This document shows, one piece after another, positions 46,427-56,402 of a stretch of 64,000 nucleotides of DNA. A model generated the notes under the pieces. It saw only the letters and a list, made by a program, of their open reading frames with translations, had not been told where the DNA came from and did not search any database. Position 1 is the first letter of the stretch. Every line of letters starts with the position of its first letter. The DNA comes from Frigidibacter oleivorans (lineage in GTDB: Bacteria > Pseudomonadota > Alphaproteobacteria > Rhodobacterales > Rhodobacteraceae), in the NCBI RefSeq assembly GCF_003993775.1, contig NZ_RJRZ01000001.1:372001-436000 (forward strand), read 5' to 3'. The translations under genes and the position numbers were made by a program.

Positions 46427-47115
46427 GCCGACGGTCCCCCGGTCAATGTCCCGCGGGACATGTGGCGCTTGCCGGCATGGCCCGCGGCGCGTTCGACGGC
46501 GAAGCCCGCCGCGGACAGCGCCCGCCGGACGAAGCCTGCGGCGGTATAGGTGGCAAAGCTGCCGCCGGGCGCGGTGTGGCGCGCGACCTCGGCCATCAGG
46601 TCCGGATCCCACATCTCGGGGTTCTTCGCGGGCGAGAACCCGTCGAGGAACCAGGCATCCGCGATGCCCGGCCAGCGGGGCAACGTCTGGCGGGCGTCGC
46701 CGGTGACGACCTCGACATCGACGGGGCCGAGCGCGAAGCGCCGTGCCCCCTGCCCCCAGGCCTCAAGGAAGGGCCCGGCCACCGCCGCCGCCTCGGGGAA
46801 GGCCGCCAGCGCGCGGGCGATGTCGGCGGCAGGCATCGGGAACGCCTCGAAGCTGGTGAAGCTCAGCCGCCCGGCCACCCCGGCATCCTGCCAGCAGATC
46901 AGCGCGGCGAGCAGGTTCAGCCCGGTGCCGAAGCCCAGTTCGGCGATGCGAAAGCCGGGGGCAAACCGGCCGGGCAACCCGTTCCCGGCCAGAAACACGT
47001 GCCGGGTCTCGGCCAGCCCGTCGGCGAGGCTGAAATAGGGGTCGTCGAAACGCGTCGAGACGGGGATCGCCCCGTCGCGCCATTCCAGCCCGCAGATCTG
47101 GTCCTCGCCCGTCAT
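46423..47115 (-). CDS. mnmD: tRNA (5-methylaminomethyl-2-thiouridine) methyltransferase MnmD
   Basis: A 230-residue SAM-dependent methyltransferase equal to the first half of E. coli MnmC. Motifs are PVSTRFDDPYFSLADGLAET, the SAM motif IAELGFGTGLNLLAALICW, VDVEVVTGDARQTLP, and the signature DAWFLDGFSPAKNPEMWDP. It completes mnm5s2U34 of tRNA. The partner oxidase is divergent, 51 bp away. The DMT gene follows with a GTGA overlap. Confidence 0.92.
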   Translation of the reverse strand: MTGEDQICGLEWRDGAIPVSTRFDDPYFSLADGLAETRHVFLAGNGLPGRFAPGFRIAELGFGTGLNLLAALICWQDAGVAGRLSFTSFEAFPMPAADIARALAAFPEAAAVAGPFLEAWGQGARRFALGPVDVEVVTGDARQTLPRWPGIADAWFLDGFSPAKNPEMWDPDLMAEVARHTAPGGSFATYTAAGFVRRALSAAGFAVERAAGHAGKRHMSRGTLTGGPSA

Positions 47116-47166
47116 ATGCCTTAGCCCTTCGGCCTGCAGCTATGACCAAGGGCCGGGGGAAGTGCA

Positions 47167-48225
47167 ATGGCGGGCCGCAGACCCGAACTGACCGTGCATG
47201 GCGGGGGCATCTTCGGCCTGTCGGTCGCCTGGACCTGCCTGCGCGCAGGCGCCGCGGTGCGGGTGGTGGACCGGGCGCGCATCGGGGCGGGATCGTCGGG
47301 GGGGCTGGTCGGGGCGCTGGCCCCGCATGTGCCGGAAAACTGGAACCCGAAGAAGGCATTCCAGCTGGACAGCCTGCTGATGGCTGAAAGGTTCTGGGCC
47401 GGGGTCGCGGCGGCGGGCGGGGTCGATCCGGGCTATGCGCGGACGGGCCGCTGGCAGCCGCTGGCCGATGCCGCCGCGCGCGATCTGGCGCAGGCGCGGG
47501 CGGCAGGGGCCGGGGCGCTGTGGCGTGGGCAGGCCGTCTGGCGGGTGATCCCGGCCCCGCCCGGCGACTGGACGCCCCGCAGCGCCACGGGCCTGCTGGT
47601 CGAGGACACCCTTTCCGCCCGGCTGTCGCCCCGCGCCGCGGGGGCGGCGCTGGCCGCGGCGATCCGCGCCGGCGGCGGACAGGTGGAGGAAGGGATCGAG
47701 GCAAAGGACGGTCCCGGCCTGCATCTGTGGGCGACGGGGGCGGCGGGGCTGGCGGACCTGGCGCGCGATCTGGGGCGGACGGTCGGCACCGGCATCAAGG
47801 GCCAGGCCGCGCTGATGCGTCCCGTCCTGCCGGTGGCCGACCTGCCGCAGCTTTTCGTCGAGGGGCTGCACATCGTGCCCCATGCCGACGGCACGGTGGC
47901 GATCGGGTCCACCACCGAACGGGAGTTCGCCGCGCCCGATACCACCGACGATCAACTCGATGCGCTGATCGCCGCCGCCCGCGCCGCCTGCCCGGCGCTG
48001 GCCGATGCGCCGGTCATCGACCGCTGGGCCGGGCTGCGCCCCCGCGCCCGCAGCCGCGCGCCGATGCTGGGGCCCTGGCCGGGGCGGCCGGGGCATTTCA
48101 TCGCCAATGGCGGCTTCAAGATCGGCTTCGGCATGGCGCCGAAGGTGGCAGAGGTGATGGCGGCGCTGATGCTGGAGGGGCGCGACGCGATCCCGGCGGG
48201 CTTCCGCGTCGAGGATAGCCTCTAG
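47167..48225 (+). CDS. FAD-dependent oxidoreductase, MnmC-oxidase-like
   Basis: A 352-residue DAO-family protein with the FAD motif [40 protein letters not shown] then [15 protein letters not shown], and the C-terminal [36 protein letters not shown] and [12 protein letters not shown]. This pattern resembles the C-terminal half of MnmC, which oxidises cmnm5U to nm5U. The divergent mnmD supports the assignment. A thiO/glycine-oxidase role is the alternative. Confidence 0.78.
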   Translation: MAGRRPELTVHGGGIFGLSVAWTCLRAGAAVRVVDRARIGAGSSGGLVGALAPHVPENWNPKKAFQLDSLLMAERFWAGVAAAGGVDPGYARTGRWQPLADAAARDLAQARAAGAGALWRGQAVWRVIPAPPGDWTPRSATGLLVEDTLSARLSPRAAGAALAAAIRAGGGQVEEGIEAKDGPGLHLWATGAAGLADLARDLGRTVGTGIKGQAALMRPVLPVADLPQLFVEGLHIVPHADGTVAIGSTTEREFAAPDTTDDQLDALIAAARAACPALADAPVIDRWAGLRPRARSRAPMLGPWPGRPGHFIANGGFKIGFGMAPKVAEVMAALMLEGRDAIPAGFRVEDSL

Positions 48226-49295
48226 CCCTCGCGCAGCACCGCGATCATCCGGGCGACGTTGTCGGGGTCGGCATCCGGCGTGATCCCGTGGCCGAGGTTG
48301 AAGATATGCGGCCTGCCCGCAAAGGCGGCCCGGATGCGCCGCACCTCGGCATCCAGCGCCGCGCCGCCGGTGACCATGTGGCGCGGGTCGAGATTACCCT
48401 GCACGCAGCCATCCACCTGCACATGCGCCGCCGCCCATTCGGCGCTGACGGAATTGTCGATGGCCACGCAGTCCGCCCCGGTGGCACGGGCAAAGCCGAC
48501 ATAGCCTTGGCCCGCCTCGCGCGGGAAGGCGATGACGGGCAGGCCGGGATGACGCTCTTTCAGCGCGGCGATGATCCGCCGCGCGGGGTCCAGCGCGAAG
48601 TCGCGGAAGTCCTCGCCCCGCAGGCTGCCCGCCCAGCTGTCGAACAGCTTCACCACCTCGGCCCCCGCCTCGACCTGCCGCGACAGGTAGTGGATCGTCG
48701 CCTCGGTGATCCGGTCGATCAGCCCCGTGAAGGTGGCGCGGTCCGTCTGTTTCAGCCGGTGCGCCGGCCCCTGATCCGGGGTGCCGCGCCCGGCGATCAT
48801 GTAGGTCGCCACCGTCCAGGGCGCGCCGGCAAAGCCGATCAGCGTCGTTTCGCGCGGCAGGTCGCGGGCGAGGATGCGGACGGTGTCGTAGACCGGGGAC
48901 AGCGTGTCGTCGATCGCGCCGACCGGGCGCAGCGCCGCCAGTTCGGCGGGCGTCGTGACGGTCGACAGGCGCGGCCCCTCGCCCGCCTCGAACCGCAGGT
49001 CGAGGCCGAGCGCCTGGGGCACCAGCAGGATGTCGGCGAACAGGATCGCCGCGTCGAAGCCATAGCGGCGGATCGGCTGCAGCGTCACCTCGGCGGCCAG
49101 GTCGGGCGTATAGCACAGCGCCAGGAAATCGCCGGCCTGCGCGCGGGTGGCGCGGTATTCCGGCAGGTAGCGCCCCGCCTGCCGCATCATCCAGACCGGC
49201 GGCACCGCCAGCGTCTCGCCCGCAAGGGCGCGCAGGATGGTCTTGCGGGGGGCGGTGGCCGGGGCGGTCCCGTTCTTGGGGGCGGACTGGGTCAT
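48222..49295 (-). CDS. hemE: Uroporphyrinogen decarboxylase
   Basis: HemE converts uroporphyrinogen III to coproporphyrinogen III. The 357-residue protein has [16 protein letters not shown], the catalytic aspartate in [54 protein letters not shown] and [14 protein letters not shown], then [11 protein letters not shown] prefer ATG 49295, six bases after AAGGAG, to the ATG at 49301 that adjoins it. It is divergent from hemC, both in haem synthesis. Confidence 0.96.
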   Translation of the reverse strand: MTQSAPKNGTAPATAPRKTILRALAGETLAVPPVWMMRQAGRYLPEYRATRAQAGDFLALCYTPDLAAEVTLQPIRRYGFDAAILFADILLVPQALGLDLRFEAGEGPRLSTVTTPAELAALRPVGAIDDTLSPVYDTVRILARDLPRETTLIGFAGAPWTVATYMIAGRGTPDQGPAHRLKQTDRATFTGLIDRITEATIHYLSRQVEAGAEVVKLFDSWAGSLRGEDFRDFALDPARRIIAALKERHPGLPVIAFPREAGQGYVGFARATGADCVAIDNSVSAEWAAAHVQVDGCVQGNLDPRHMVTGGAALDAEVRRIRAAFAGRPHIFNLGHGITPDADPDNVARMIAVLREG

Positions 49296-49391
49296 CGGCA
49301 TCTCCTTGCCCGGCCCTTCATCGCCGGGTGCGGCGGGATGTCAAGCGGCGCGCCATTGCGCGGGCCTTTTGCCGCGGCTATGCCGGAGGTC

Positions 49392-50330
49392 ATGCAGATG
49401 CCCGACGCCCATGCCCCGCTGAAGATCGGCACCCGCGGCTCGCCGCTGGCGCTGGCCCAGGCCTTCGAGACGCGCCGCCGCCTGATGGCGGCGCATGGCC
49501 TGCCCGAGGACGCGTTCGAGATCGTGGTGATCAAGACCACGGGCGACCGGGTGCTGGACCGCCCCCTGAAGGAACTGGGCGGCAAGGGCCTGTTCACGAA
49601 GGAAATCGAGGACCAGCTGCTGGCCGGGCAGATCGACATCGCCGTGCATTCGATGAAGGACATGCCGGTGGCGCAGCCCGGCGGGCTGGTCATCGACTGC
49701 TTCCTGCCGCGCGAGGATGTGCGCGATGCCTTCGTCTCGCCCCATGCGGCGCGGATCGCCGACCTGCCGCCGGGGGCGGTGGTCGGCACCTCCAGCCTGC
49801 GGCGGCGGGCGCAACTGGCCCATCGCCGCCCCGACCTGCGGCTGGTGGAGTTTCGCGGCAACGTGCAGACCCGGCTGCGGAAGCTGGACGAGGGCGTGGC
49901 GGTGGCGACCTTCCTGGCGATGGCGGGGCTGAACCGGCTGGGCATGGCCGATGTGGCGCGCGGCGCCATCGCGCCCGAGGACATGCTGCCCGCGGTGGCG
50001 CAGGGCGCCATCGGCGTGGAACGGCGGCTGGACGATCCGCGCGCGGCCTTCCTGCTGGCCGCGATTCATGACCGGCCGACGGGGCACCGGGTGGCGGCCG
50101 AACGCAGCTATCTCGCCACGCTCGACGGGTCCTGCGAGACGCCGATCGCCGGGCTCGCTGTGCTGGAGGGCGACAGGCTGTGGCTGAGGGGCGAGATCCT
50201 GCGCCCGGACGGATCGGATGCCATCGCCGACGAACGGCGCGGCACGGTGGCAGAGGCCGAGGCGATGGGCGCCGATCTGGCGCGCGACCTGCTGGGCCGG
50301 GCGCCCAAGGGCTTCTTCGACTGGCGCTGA
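49392..50330 (+). CDS. hemC: Porphobilinogen deaminase (hydroxymethylbilane synthase)
   Basis: HemC joins four porphobilinogens into hydroxymethylbilane. The 312-residue protein begins PLKIGTRGSPLALAQAFETR, has the catalytic D82 in IDIAVHSMKDMP, VVGTSSLRRRAQLAHRRPDL, FRGNVQTRLRKLDEG, and the dipyrromethane cysteine C248 in LDGSCETPIAGLA. ATG 49392 follows GGAGGTC; an ATG at 49380 is an alternative. The 96-bp gap to hemE must contain both promoters. Confidence 0.96.
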   Translation: MQMPDAHAPLKIGTRGSPLALAQAFETRRRLMAAHGLPEDAFEIVVIKTTGDRVLDRPLKELGGKGLFTKEIEDQLLAGQIDIAVHSMKDMPVAQPGGLVIDCFLPREDVRDAFVSPHAARIADLPPGAVVGTSSLRRRAQLAHRRPDLRLVEFRGNVQTRLRKLDEGVAVATFLAMAGLNRLGMADVARGAIAPEDMLPAVAQGAIGVERRLDDPRAAFLLAAIHDRPTGHRVAAERSYLATLDGSCETPIAGLAVLEGDRLWLRGEILRPDGSDAIADERRGTVAEAEAMGADLARDLLGRAPKGFFDWR

Positions 50331-50368
50331 GGCGGACGGGCGCCGAGCAGACTCGCGAAGAGCCGGCG

Positions 50369-50713
50369 CTAGTCTTCCTTCTCCATCGTGCATTGCAGCG
50401 GGTGCTGGTGCCGGCGGGCAAAATCCATCACCTGCGCGACCTTGGTTTCCGCCACCTCGAAGCTGAAGACGCCGACCACCGCCACGCCCTTCTTGTGGAC
50501 CGTCAGCATGATCTCGAACGCCTGCGCGTGGTTCAGCCCGAAGAAGCGTTCCAGGATATGCACGACGAATTCCATCGGCGTGTAATCGTCGTTCAGCAGC
50601 AGCACCTTGTACAGCGGCGGGCGCTGCGTCTTCGGCCGGGTCTTGGTGATCACCGACGTGTCGTCGCCGGGAGGACCGGGCCGGTCAGCAAGGATCAGGG
50701 GCAGCAGCGGCAC
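50369..50713 (-). CDS. clpS: ATP-dependent Clp protease adaptor ClpS
   Basis: ClpS delivers N-degron proteins to ClpAP. The 114-residue protein has a disordered N-terminus and the fold [40 protein letters not shown] and [20 protein letters not shown]. The substrate-pocket residues N and D in LLNDDYTPM and the His in VVHIL are present. No ATG is suitable; the GTG at 50713 preceded by GGAGCG gives the family-typical length. clpA is not adjacent. Confidence 0.93.
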   Translation of the reverse strand: MPLLPLILADRPGPPGDDTSVITKTRPKTQRPPLYKVLLLNDDYTPMEFVVHILERFFGLNHAQAFEIMLTVHKKGVAVVGVFSFEVAETKVAQVMDFARRHQHPLQCTMEKED

Positions 50714-50860
50714 AAGACGCTCCGGGAGATCTGGGATCGGGAGGATTCGAAACGCGGGGTTCGGGACACCAATATAGGGCAGAGGCGCCGTCGGGGAAGA
50801 CCCGCATTGCACCGGGACCGAATCCGGCGCAGGACTTTGGCCCCGCAAGGAGCGATTCCC

Positions 50861-51586
50861 ATGCCCGATCCCGGCCCCTTCCCGACCGCCGCGGTCACCA
50901 CCGTCGCCTTCGATGCCGATGACACGCTGTGGCACAACGAGCGGTTCTTCAAGCTGACGCAGGCGCGTTTCGCCGAGTTGCTGGCGGATCATGCCCCGGC
51001 CGAGGGGCTGCAGGACCGCCTGCATGCGGCCGAGACCCGCAACCTCGCGCGCTATGGTTTCGGGGTGAAGGGCTTCGTGCTGTCGATGATCGAGACGGCG
51101 ATCGAGGTGACCGAGGACCGGGTGCCCGCCCGCGTCATCCGCGACATCCTCGAGACCGGGCGCGAGATGCTGGACCACCCGGTCGAACTGCTGCCCCATG
51201 CCGCCGAGGCGGTCGCGGCGGCGGCGCGGCACCGGGTGCTGCTGATCACCAAGGGCGACCTCATGCATCAGGAACAGAAGCTGGCGCGGTCGGGGCTGGG
51301 CGAGCTGTTCCACGGGGTCGAGATCGTGGCCGACAAGACCCCGCCCGTCTATGCGCGGATCTTCGCCCGGCACGGCGAGGGCGCGGAGCGGGCGCTGATG
51401 GTCGGCAATTCGATGAAATCCGACGTGCTGCCGGTGATCGAGGCGGGGGGCTGGGGTGTCTTCGTGCCGCATGATCTGGTCTGGGACTATGAACGGGCCG
51501 AGGCGCCCGCGGACCATCCCCGCTATCGGGCACTGACGGATCTGGGCGGGCTCGGCCCGCTGCTGGACGATCTGGCGCAGATATAG
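50861..51586 (+). CDS. HAD-superfamily hydrolase
   Basis: A 241-residue phosphatase-type HAD protein. Motif I is [13 protein letters not shown] with D18 and D20. Motif II is VLLITKGD, the lysine is [11 protein letters not shown], and motif III/IV is [20 protein letters not shown]. The TLWHNE variant is typical of YjjG-like or phosphoglycolate-related HADs with a helical cap. AAGGAG precedes ATG 50861. Substrate unknown. Confidence 0.88.
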   Translation: MPDPGPFPTAAVTTVAFDADDTLWHNERFFKLTQARFAELLADHAPAEGLQDRLHAAETRNLARYGFGVKGFVLSMIETAIEVTEDRVPARVIRDILETGREMLDHPVELLPHAAEAVAAAARHRVLLITKGDLMHQEQKLARSGLGELFHGVEIVADKTPPVYARIFARHGEGAERALMVGNSMKSDVLPVIEAGGWGVFVPHDLVWDYERAEAPADHPRYRALTDLGGLGPLLDDLAQI

Positions 51587-51753
51587 TGGGCTGCGGCCGC
51601 ACCGCCCCCAAGGTGTTCCATCGGCGGAATCAGGCTGAAGCTCGCCGCGAAACATATTGAAAAACGGGTATTTTCCGCCTGCCCAACTCGTGCTAGCCTG
51701 ACTGTGAAATCCCGGCATCAGATCGGGATCCGAGGCAGTGAAAGGCAGGAACC

Positions 51754-53535
51754 GTGATCAGGTTTCCGGGGCGATGGCTCTTCCATCGGCTGTCGGCGTG
51801 TATCGTCGCCACGGCCATGACCGTGGTGCCGGCATTGGCGGCACCCTATGCCGCGCTGGTGATGGACGCGCGGACGGGCGAGGTTCTGTATCAGGAGAAT
51901 GCCGAGACGCGGCTGCATCCGGCCTCGCTGACCAAGATGATGACGCTCTACATCGCCTTCGAGGCGATCGAGCATGGCGAGATCAGCCTCGACAGCAAGG
52001 TGACGGTGTCGAAGAACGCCGCCGCCGAGCCGCCGTCGAAGCTGGGGCTGAAGCCGGGCCAGCAGATCGCGCTGCGCTATCTGATCCGGGCGGCGGCGAT
52101 CAAGTCGGCCAACGACGCGGCCACCGCCATCGGCGAAGCCGTGGGCGGGTCCGAGGCGGCCTTTGCCGAACGGATGAACCGCACCGCCCGCCAGCTGGGC
52201 ATGAAGAACACCAGCTTCCGCAACGCCAACGGGCTGACGCAGGAGGGTCACCTGTCCACCGCCCATGACATGACGATCCTCGGGCGGCGGCTGTTCTACG
52301 ACTATCCCCAGTATTACAACATCTTCTCGCGCCGCTCGGCCGATGCCGGCATCGCGCAGGTGGCCAGCACCAACCGCCGCTTCCTTGACGCCTATGAGGG
52401 CGCGGACGGCATCAAGACCGGCTATACCAACGCGGCCGGGTTCAACCTGACCGCCTCGGCGCATCGCGGCAACAAGCGGATCATCGCGACGGTGCTGGGC
52501 GGCAAGTCGACCGCTTGGCGCAACCAGAAGATGGTGGAACTGCTGGATCTGGGCTTTGCCCGCGCGCCGAACGGCGCCCGCACCATCAAGCCCGAGGCGG
52601 TGGCCTATCTGGGGCCGGGCCGCGACAGCCTGCCGGAATCGCCCGGCGGCGCCGGCAAGATCATCCGCCTGCAGGTGGCGGTGCTGACCAGCCCGCGGCC
52701 GCGGATGCGCCCGGGTGCCGCCGCGGCCCCGGTCGCCGCGCCGCCGCCCGAGATGCTGGTGGCGATGCAGGACAATATCGACGCGGTGCTGGCGCAGGTG
52801 CACGATGCCCCGGCCGCCGTGGCAGAGGCAGTGCCCGAAGCCGTTCCCGAGGTGGTGGCCGAGATCGCGCCCGAGGTGGAACTGGCCGCCGCGGCGACCG
52901 CGCCCGCGATCCCGGCGCTGCGCCCGATGGCCCGGCCCGCGGCCCTGGCCGTCGCCGCGCTGCAGCCCGCCGCCGAGGCCGTGGCCGAAACCGTCGCCCA
53001 AAGCGTGGGCGAGGCGGCGGAGGCGCCGGTCGAGGTCGCCGCCGTTCTGCCCGGGGCCGTGACGGCCGCCCCGGCCCCGATTCCGACCGCGACCCAGGCC
53101 GCGGTTCCGGTGACGCCGGTCGAAACCCAGGTGGCCGAATTCCAGAGCACCGCGCCCCAGCCCGAGACGCTGGAACTGGCGGCGGCGCTGGCCCCGGCGC
53201 CGGTCGCCCGGCCCGGCACCATCATCCTGATGTCGGCACAGACGGACGCCCCGGCCCCGGAACCCGAACTGGAGGTGGTCAGCCGCGTCTCGACCTCGGG
53301 CGGGCGGCATCACGGCATCAGCATCGGCCTGTTCAATACGCGCTACAACGCGGAACGGGCGCTGCTGCAGACGGCGCTGACCGAGTCCTCGGTGCTGGAG
53401 GGCAGCCTGCGCAAGGTTGTCACCCGCGCGACGGGCTTCGACGCGAATTTCGTCGGCATGACGGAAGAAATGGCCGAGGCCGCCTGCCGCCGTCTGCAGG
53501 CCCGCAGCCAGGATTGCGAGGTGGTGGGGCCGTGA
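51754..53535 (+). CDS. D-alanyl-D-alanine carboxypeptidase with SPOR-like C-terminus
   Basis: A 593-residue S11-family peptidase that trims the terminal D-Ala from peptidoglycan stems. A signal peptide ([21 protein letters not shown]) precedes the catalytic domain with S58 and K61 (ASLTKM), S118-A-N120, and K221-T-G ([17 protein letters not shown]). The linker, about 305-505, is extremely Ala/Pro/Val/Glu-rich. The last 75 residues ([37 protein letters not shown]) look like a SPOR domain binding denuded glycan at the septum. The start is GTG, with AGGA upstream. Confidence 0.9.
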   Translation: MIRFPGRWLFHRLSACIVATAMTVVPALAAPYAALVMDARTGEVLYQENAETRLHPASLTKMMTLYIAFEAIEHGEISLDSKVTVSKNAAAEPPSKLGLKPGQQIALRYLIRAAAIKSANDAATAIGEAVGGSEAAFAERMNRTARQLGMKNTSFRNANGLTQEGHLSTAHDMTILGRRLFYDYPQYYNIFSRRSADAGIAQVASTNRRFLDAYEGADGIKTGYTNAAGFNLTASAHRGNKRIIATVLGGKSTAWRNQKMVELLDLGFARAPNGARTIKPEAVAYLGPGRDSLPESPGGAGKIIRLQVAVLTSPRPRMRPGAAAAPVAAPPPEMLVAMQDNIDAVLAQVHDAPAAVAEAVPEAVPEVVAEIAPEVELAAAATAPAIPALRPMARPAALAVAALQPAAEAVAETVAQSVGEAAEAPVEVAAVLPGAVTAAPAPIPTATQAAVPVTPVETQVAEFQSTAPQPETLELAAALAPAPVARPGTIILMSAQTDAPAPEPELEVVSRVSTSGGRHHGISIGLFNTRYNAERALLQTALTESSVLEGSLRKVVTRATGFDANFVGMTEEMAEAACRRLQARSQDCEVVGP

Positions 53536-53567
53536 CGCCCCGCCACACCGGCCTCAGCGCATAGGCG

Positions 53568-53726
53568 TCAGGGCTTCGGTCGGTCGTCCCAGTCCCGGTT
53601 GAGGATGCGCCGCGCATCGCCTTCGGGATCGTCATACTGGTTGTCCCGGAGCGACCAGAAGAAGGCGGCGAGCCCCATCCCCCCCAGGAACAGCGAGATC
53701 GGGATCAGCCAGGCGAGCATTTCCAT
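53568..53726 (-). CDS. ccoS: cbb3 oxidase maturation protein CcoS
   Basis: A 52-residue protein, MEMLAWLIPISLFLGGMGLA at the start and then FFWSLRDNQYDDPEGDARRI. It is one membrane helix followed by the family signature W(S/A)LRxxQYDDPEGDA. CcoS is needed for haem or copper insertion in cbb3 oxidase. The start is 10 bp after the ccoI stop and its GGAGG ribosome site abuts that stop. It is the last gene of ccoGHIS (rdxBHIS). Confidence 0.93.
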   Translation of the reverse strand: MEMLAWLIPISLFLGGMGLAAFFWSLRDNQYDDPEGDARRILNRDWDDRPKP

Positions 53727-53735
53727 CGGGGCCTC

Positions 53736-55925
53736 CTAGCGCAGGCGCAGCGCGTTCAGGGACACGCTGATCGAGGAGATCGACATCGCCAGCGCGGCCG
53801 CCAGCGGCGTCGCCAGCCCGATCAGCGCCACCGGCACCGCGATGACGTTATAGCCGAAGGACAGCGCGAAATTCTCGCGGATGCGGCGGCGGGCCTTCAC
53901 CGCCACGCGCAGGGCCTCGGCCACCGGGGCCAGATCCTGCCCCAGCAGCACGATGTCCGAGGCCGCCCGCGCCGCATCCAGCGCCGAGGCCGGCGAGATC
54001 GAGGCATGGGCCGCCGCCAGCGCCGCGGTGTCGTTCAGCCCGTCGCCCACCATCAGCACGCGGCGCCCCTGCGCGGACAGGTCCGCCACCAGCGCGGCCT
54101 TTTCCGCCGGCAGCGCCTCGGCCCGCCAGTCGGCGATGCCCAGCCGTCCGGCGAGTGCCGCCACCACGGCGGGCACGTCGCCCGAGACCAGCCAGACCGA
54201 CAGCCCCCGCGCCCTCAGCGCCGCCACCGCCTCGGCCGCGCCGGGGCGCAAACGGTCGGCGAAGGCGATGGCACGGGGGGCACCGGTGCCGGTGTCGAGA
54301 TAGGTGGCGGTCGTGGCGGCGGGCGTGGCCCCGACCCATCCGGCCCGGCCAAGGCGGACGGTGCGGCCCTGCCACTGCCCCTCGATGCCATAGCCCGGCA
54401 CCTCGCGCAGGGCGGCGACCGGGGTGGCGACCACCCCCCTGCCCCGCACCGCCTCGGCCAGCGCGCACGCCAGCGGATGGGACGAGGCCCCCGCCAGCGC
54501 CGCGGCCAGCGCCAGATCCTCCGGCGGCAGCGCATCCAGGTCCAGCGGTTCCGGTGCGCCGAGCGTCAGGGTGCCGGTCTTGTCGAAGACGACGCAATCG
54601 ACCTCGGCCAGGCGTTCCAGCGCGGTACCGTCCTTGATCAGCAGCCCCTTGCGGAACAGCCGGCCGGAGGCCGCGGTGACGACGGCGGGCACGGCCAGGC
54701 CGAGCGCGCAGGGGCAGGTGATGATCAGCACCGCCGCCGCGACGTTCAGCGCATGGCGCACGTCGCCGCCGGTGATCCGCAGCCAGGCGAGGAAGGACGT
54801 CAGCGCCAGCAGATGCACGGCGGGGGAATAGAACCGCGCCGCCCGATCGGCCAGCGAGGTATAACGGCTGCGGGCGCTTTCGGCGATGGCGACCAGTTCC
54901 GCCATCCGGTGCAGGCTCGACTCGCGCCCCGCCGCCGTCACCCGCACCGTCAGCGGGCCGGTGAGGTTGACCTCGCCCGCGCTGACGGCCGTGCCCTCGC
55001 CCGCCCAGACCGGCAGGCTTTCGCCCGTCAGCAGGCTGCGGTCCAGCTCGCTCGCGCCCTCGGTCACGATGCCGTCGGCCGGCATCCGCGCCCCCGGCCG
55101 CACCAGCACCCGGTCGCCGGGGCGCAGTTCGGCCACCGGCACTACAGTCTCGGTCCCGCCGGCCAGCCGGGTCGCGCGCGGCACCTCCAGCGCGGCCAGT
55201 TCCTCGGCGGCGGACCGGGCGATGGCGCGGGTGCGATAGTCCAGATAGCGGCCGACCAGCAGGAAGAAGGACAGCATGACCGCCGCGTCGAAATAGGCGT
55301 GATGCCCATGCTGCGCCGTCTCGTAGACCGAGATGCCCGAGGCGAGGATCAGAGCGAGGCTGATCGGCACGTCCATCCCCAGCCGGCGCGCCTTCAGCGC
55401 GGTCCAGGCGCTGGCGAAGAAGGGCTGGCCGGCGAAGATCACCGTGGGCAGGGCGATGGCGGCGGAAATCCAGTGGAACAGGTCGCGGGTCGCGGCCTCG
55501 GCCCCCGACCAGACCGCGACCGACAACAGCATGACGTTCATCATCGCGAAGCCCGACACGCCGATCCGCATCAAGAGGTCGCGGCCGCGCCGGTCGGTCG
55601 CGGTCATCGCCAGCGTGTCGGGGTCGAGCTCATGCGCCTCGTATCCGATGGCGTCCAGCACGCGGATCAGCGTTTCGGCCGTCACCTGCGGCGCGGCCTC
55701 GATCGCGGCGCGCTTCAGCGTCAGGTTCACGCGCGCGGTCCGCACGCCCGGCACGCTTGCCAGGGCCCGTTCGACATCGGCGATGCAGGTCGCGCAATGG
55801 GCGGTCGGCAGCGACAGGAACAGCCGCGCCGCGGAAGGGCCGGATGCGGACGGCGCCGCGGCCAGCCGCTCGGCCGCGGGGGCGGCGAGGCAGGCCGGGC
55901 AGGCGGACAGGGCGGGCGTGGTCAT
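53736..55925 (-). CDS. ccoI: Copper-exporting P1B-type ATPase for cbb3 assembly
   Basis: A 729-residue CcoI/FixI ATPase that supplies copper to the cbb3 oxidase. A heavy-metal-associated domain has C44 and C47 in AHCATCIADVERAL; an extra CPAC (C9, C12) sits at the N-terminus. The ion-binding C404-P-C406 is in ITCPCALGLAVPAV. D448 in FDKTGTLTL is phosphorylated, and MVGDGLNDTAALAAAHASI is the hinge motif. The start overlaps ccoH (ATGA). Confidence 0.95.
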   Translation of the reverse strand: MTTPALSACPACLAAPAAERLAAAPSASGPSAARLFLSLPTAHCATCIADVERALASVPGVRTARVNLTLKRAAIEAAPQVTAETLIRVLDAIGYEAHELDPDTLAMTATDRRGRDLLMRIGVSGFAMMNVMLLSVAVWSGAEAATRDLFHWISAAIALPTVIFAGQPFFASAWTALKARRLGMDVPISLALILASGISVYETAQHGHHAYFDAAVMLSFFLLVGRYLDYRTRAIARSAAEELAALEVPRATRLAGGTETVVPVAELRPGDRVLVRPGARMPADGIVTEGASELDRSLLTGESLPVWAGEGTAVSAGEVNLTGPLTVRVTAAGRESSLHRMAELVAIAESARSRYTSLADRAARFYSPAVHLLALTSFLAWLRITGGDVRHALNVAAAVLIITCPCALGLAVPAVVTAASGRLFRKGLLIKDGTALERLAEVDCVVFDKTGTLTLGAPEPLDLDALPPEDLALAAALAGASSHPLACALAEAVRGRGVVATPVAALREVPGYGIEGQWQGRTVRLGRAGWVGATPAATTATYLDTGTGAPRAIAFADRLRPGAAEAVAALRARGLSVWLVSGDVPAVVAALAGRLGIADWRAEALPAEKAALVADLSAQGRRVLMVGDGLNDTAALAAAHASISPASALDAARAASDIVLLGQDLAPVAEALRVAVKARRRIRENFALSFGYNVIAVPVALIGLATPLAAALAMSISSISVSLNALRLR

Positions 55926-56401
55926 TCCGCCCTCTCCGGCACCATCAGGTCATAGCGCTGCCGGAAGGCGGTGCCATCCGCCGCCCGCGCCTCCAGATGC
56001 AGCAGCCAGGCCCCCGGGGCGAGGCCGAGCGGCGCCGTGTAAAGCCCGCCGGAATAGGTCAGTTCCACCGGCCGGTCCTCGCGCGCATGGGTGGTGCGCC
56101 CGACGATGACCGACAATGCCGCCACCGGCGCGGGCCGGCCCTGCGCGTCGCGGATCACCAGCGTCAGCACGCCGCCCTCATAGCTGTGCCCCACCTGCCA
56201 GCCGAGCGCCTGCTGCGCGGCGCGGTCGGCGTCGAAGCTCTGGCTCGCGACATAGGAATTCGCCACCTCCAGCCCCGGGAAGGTGCCCACGGCCTGCACC
56301 GCCATGAAGACGTTGACGCTGATGATCAGCGCGAAGGCCGACACGGTGATCGCCAGGACCATGCGCCCGGTCAGGGGCCGTCCGCGCGTTGCCTCGGTCA
56401 T
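55922..56401 (-). CDS. ccoH: cbb3 oxidase assembly protein CcoH (FixH)
   Basis: A 159-residue protein with one membrane helix (MVLAITVSAFALIISVNVFM) and a periplasmic domain (VASQSFDADRAAQQALGWQV, YSGGLYTAPLGLAPGAWLL). FixH proteins interact with CcoI and CcoG in assembly of cbb3 oxidase. One base separates it from the ccoG stop, and it overlaps ccoI by 4 bp. Confidence 0.92.
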   Translation of the reverse strand: MTEATRGRPLTGRMVLAITVSAFALIISVNVFMAVQAVGTFPGLEVANSYVASQSFDADRAAQQALGWQVGHSYEGGVLTLVIRDAQGRPAPVAALSVIVGRTTHAREDRPVELTYSGGLYTAPLGLAPGAWLLHLEARAADGTAFRQRYDLMVPERAE

Positions 56402-56402
56402 G

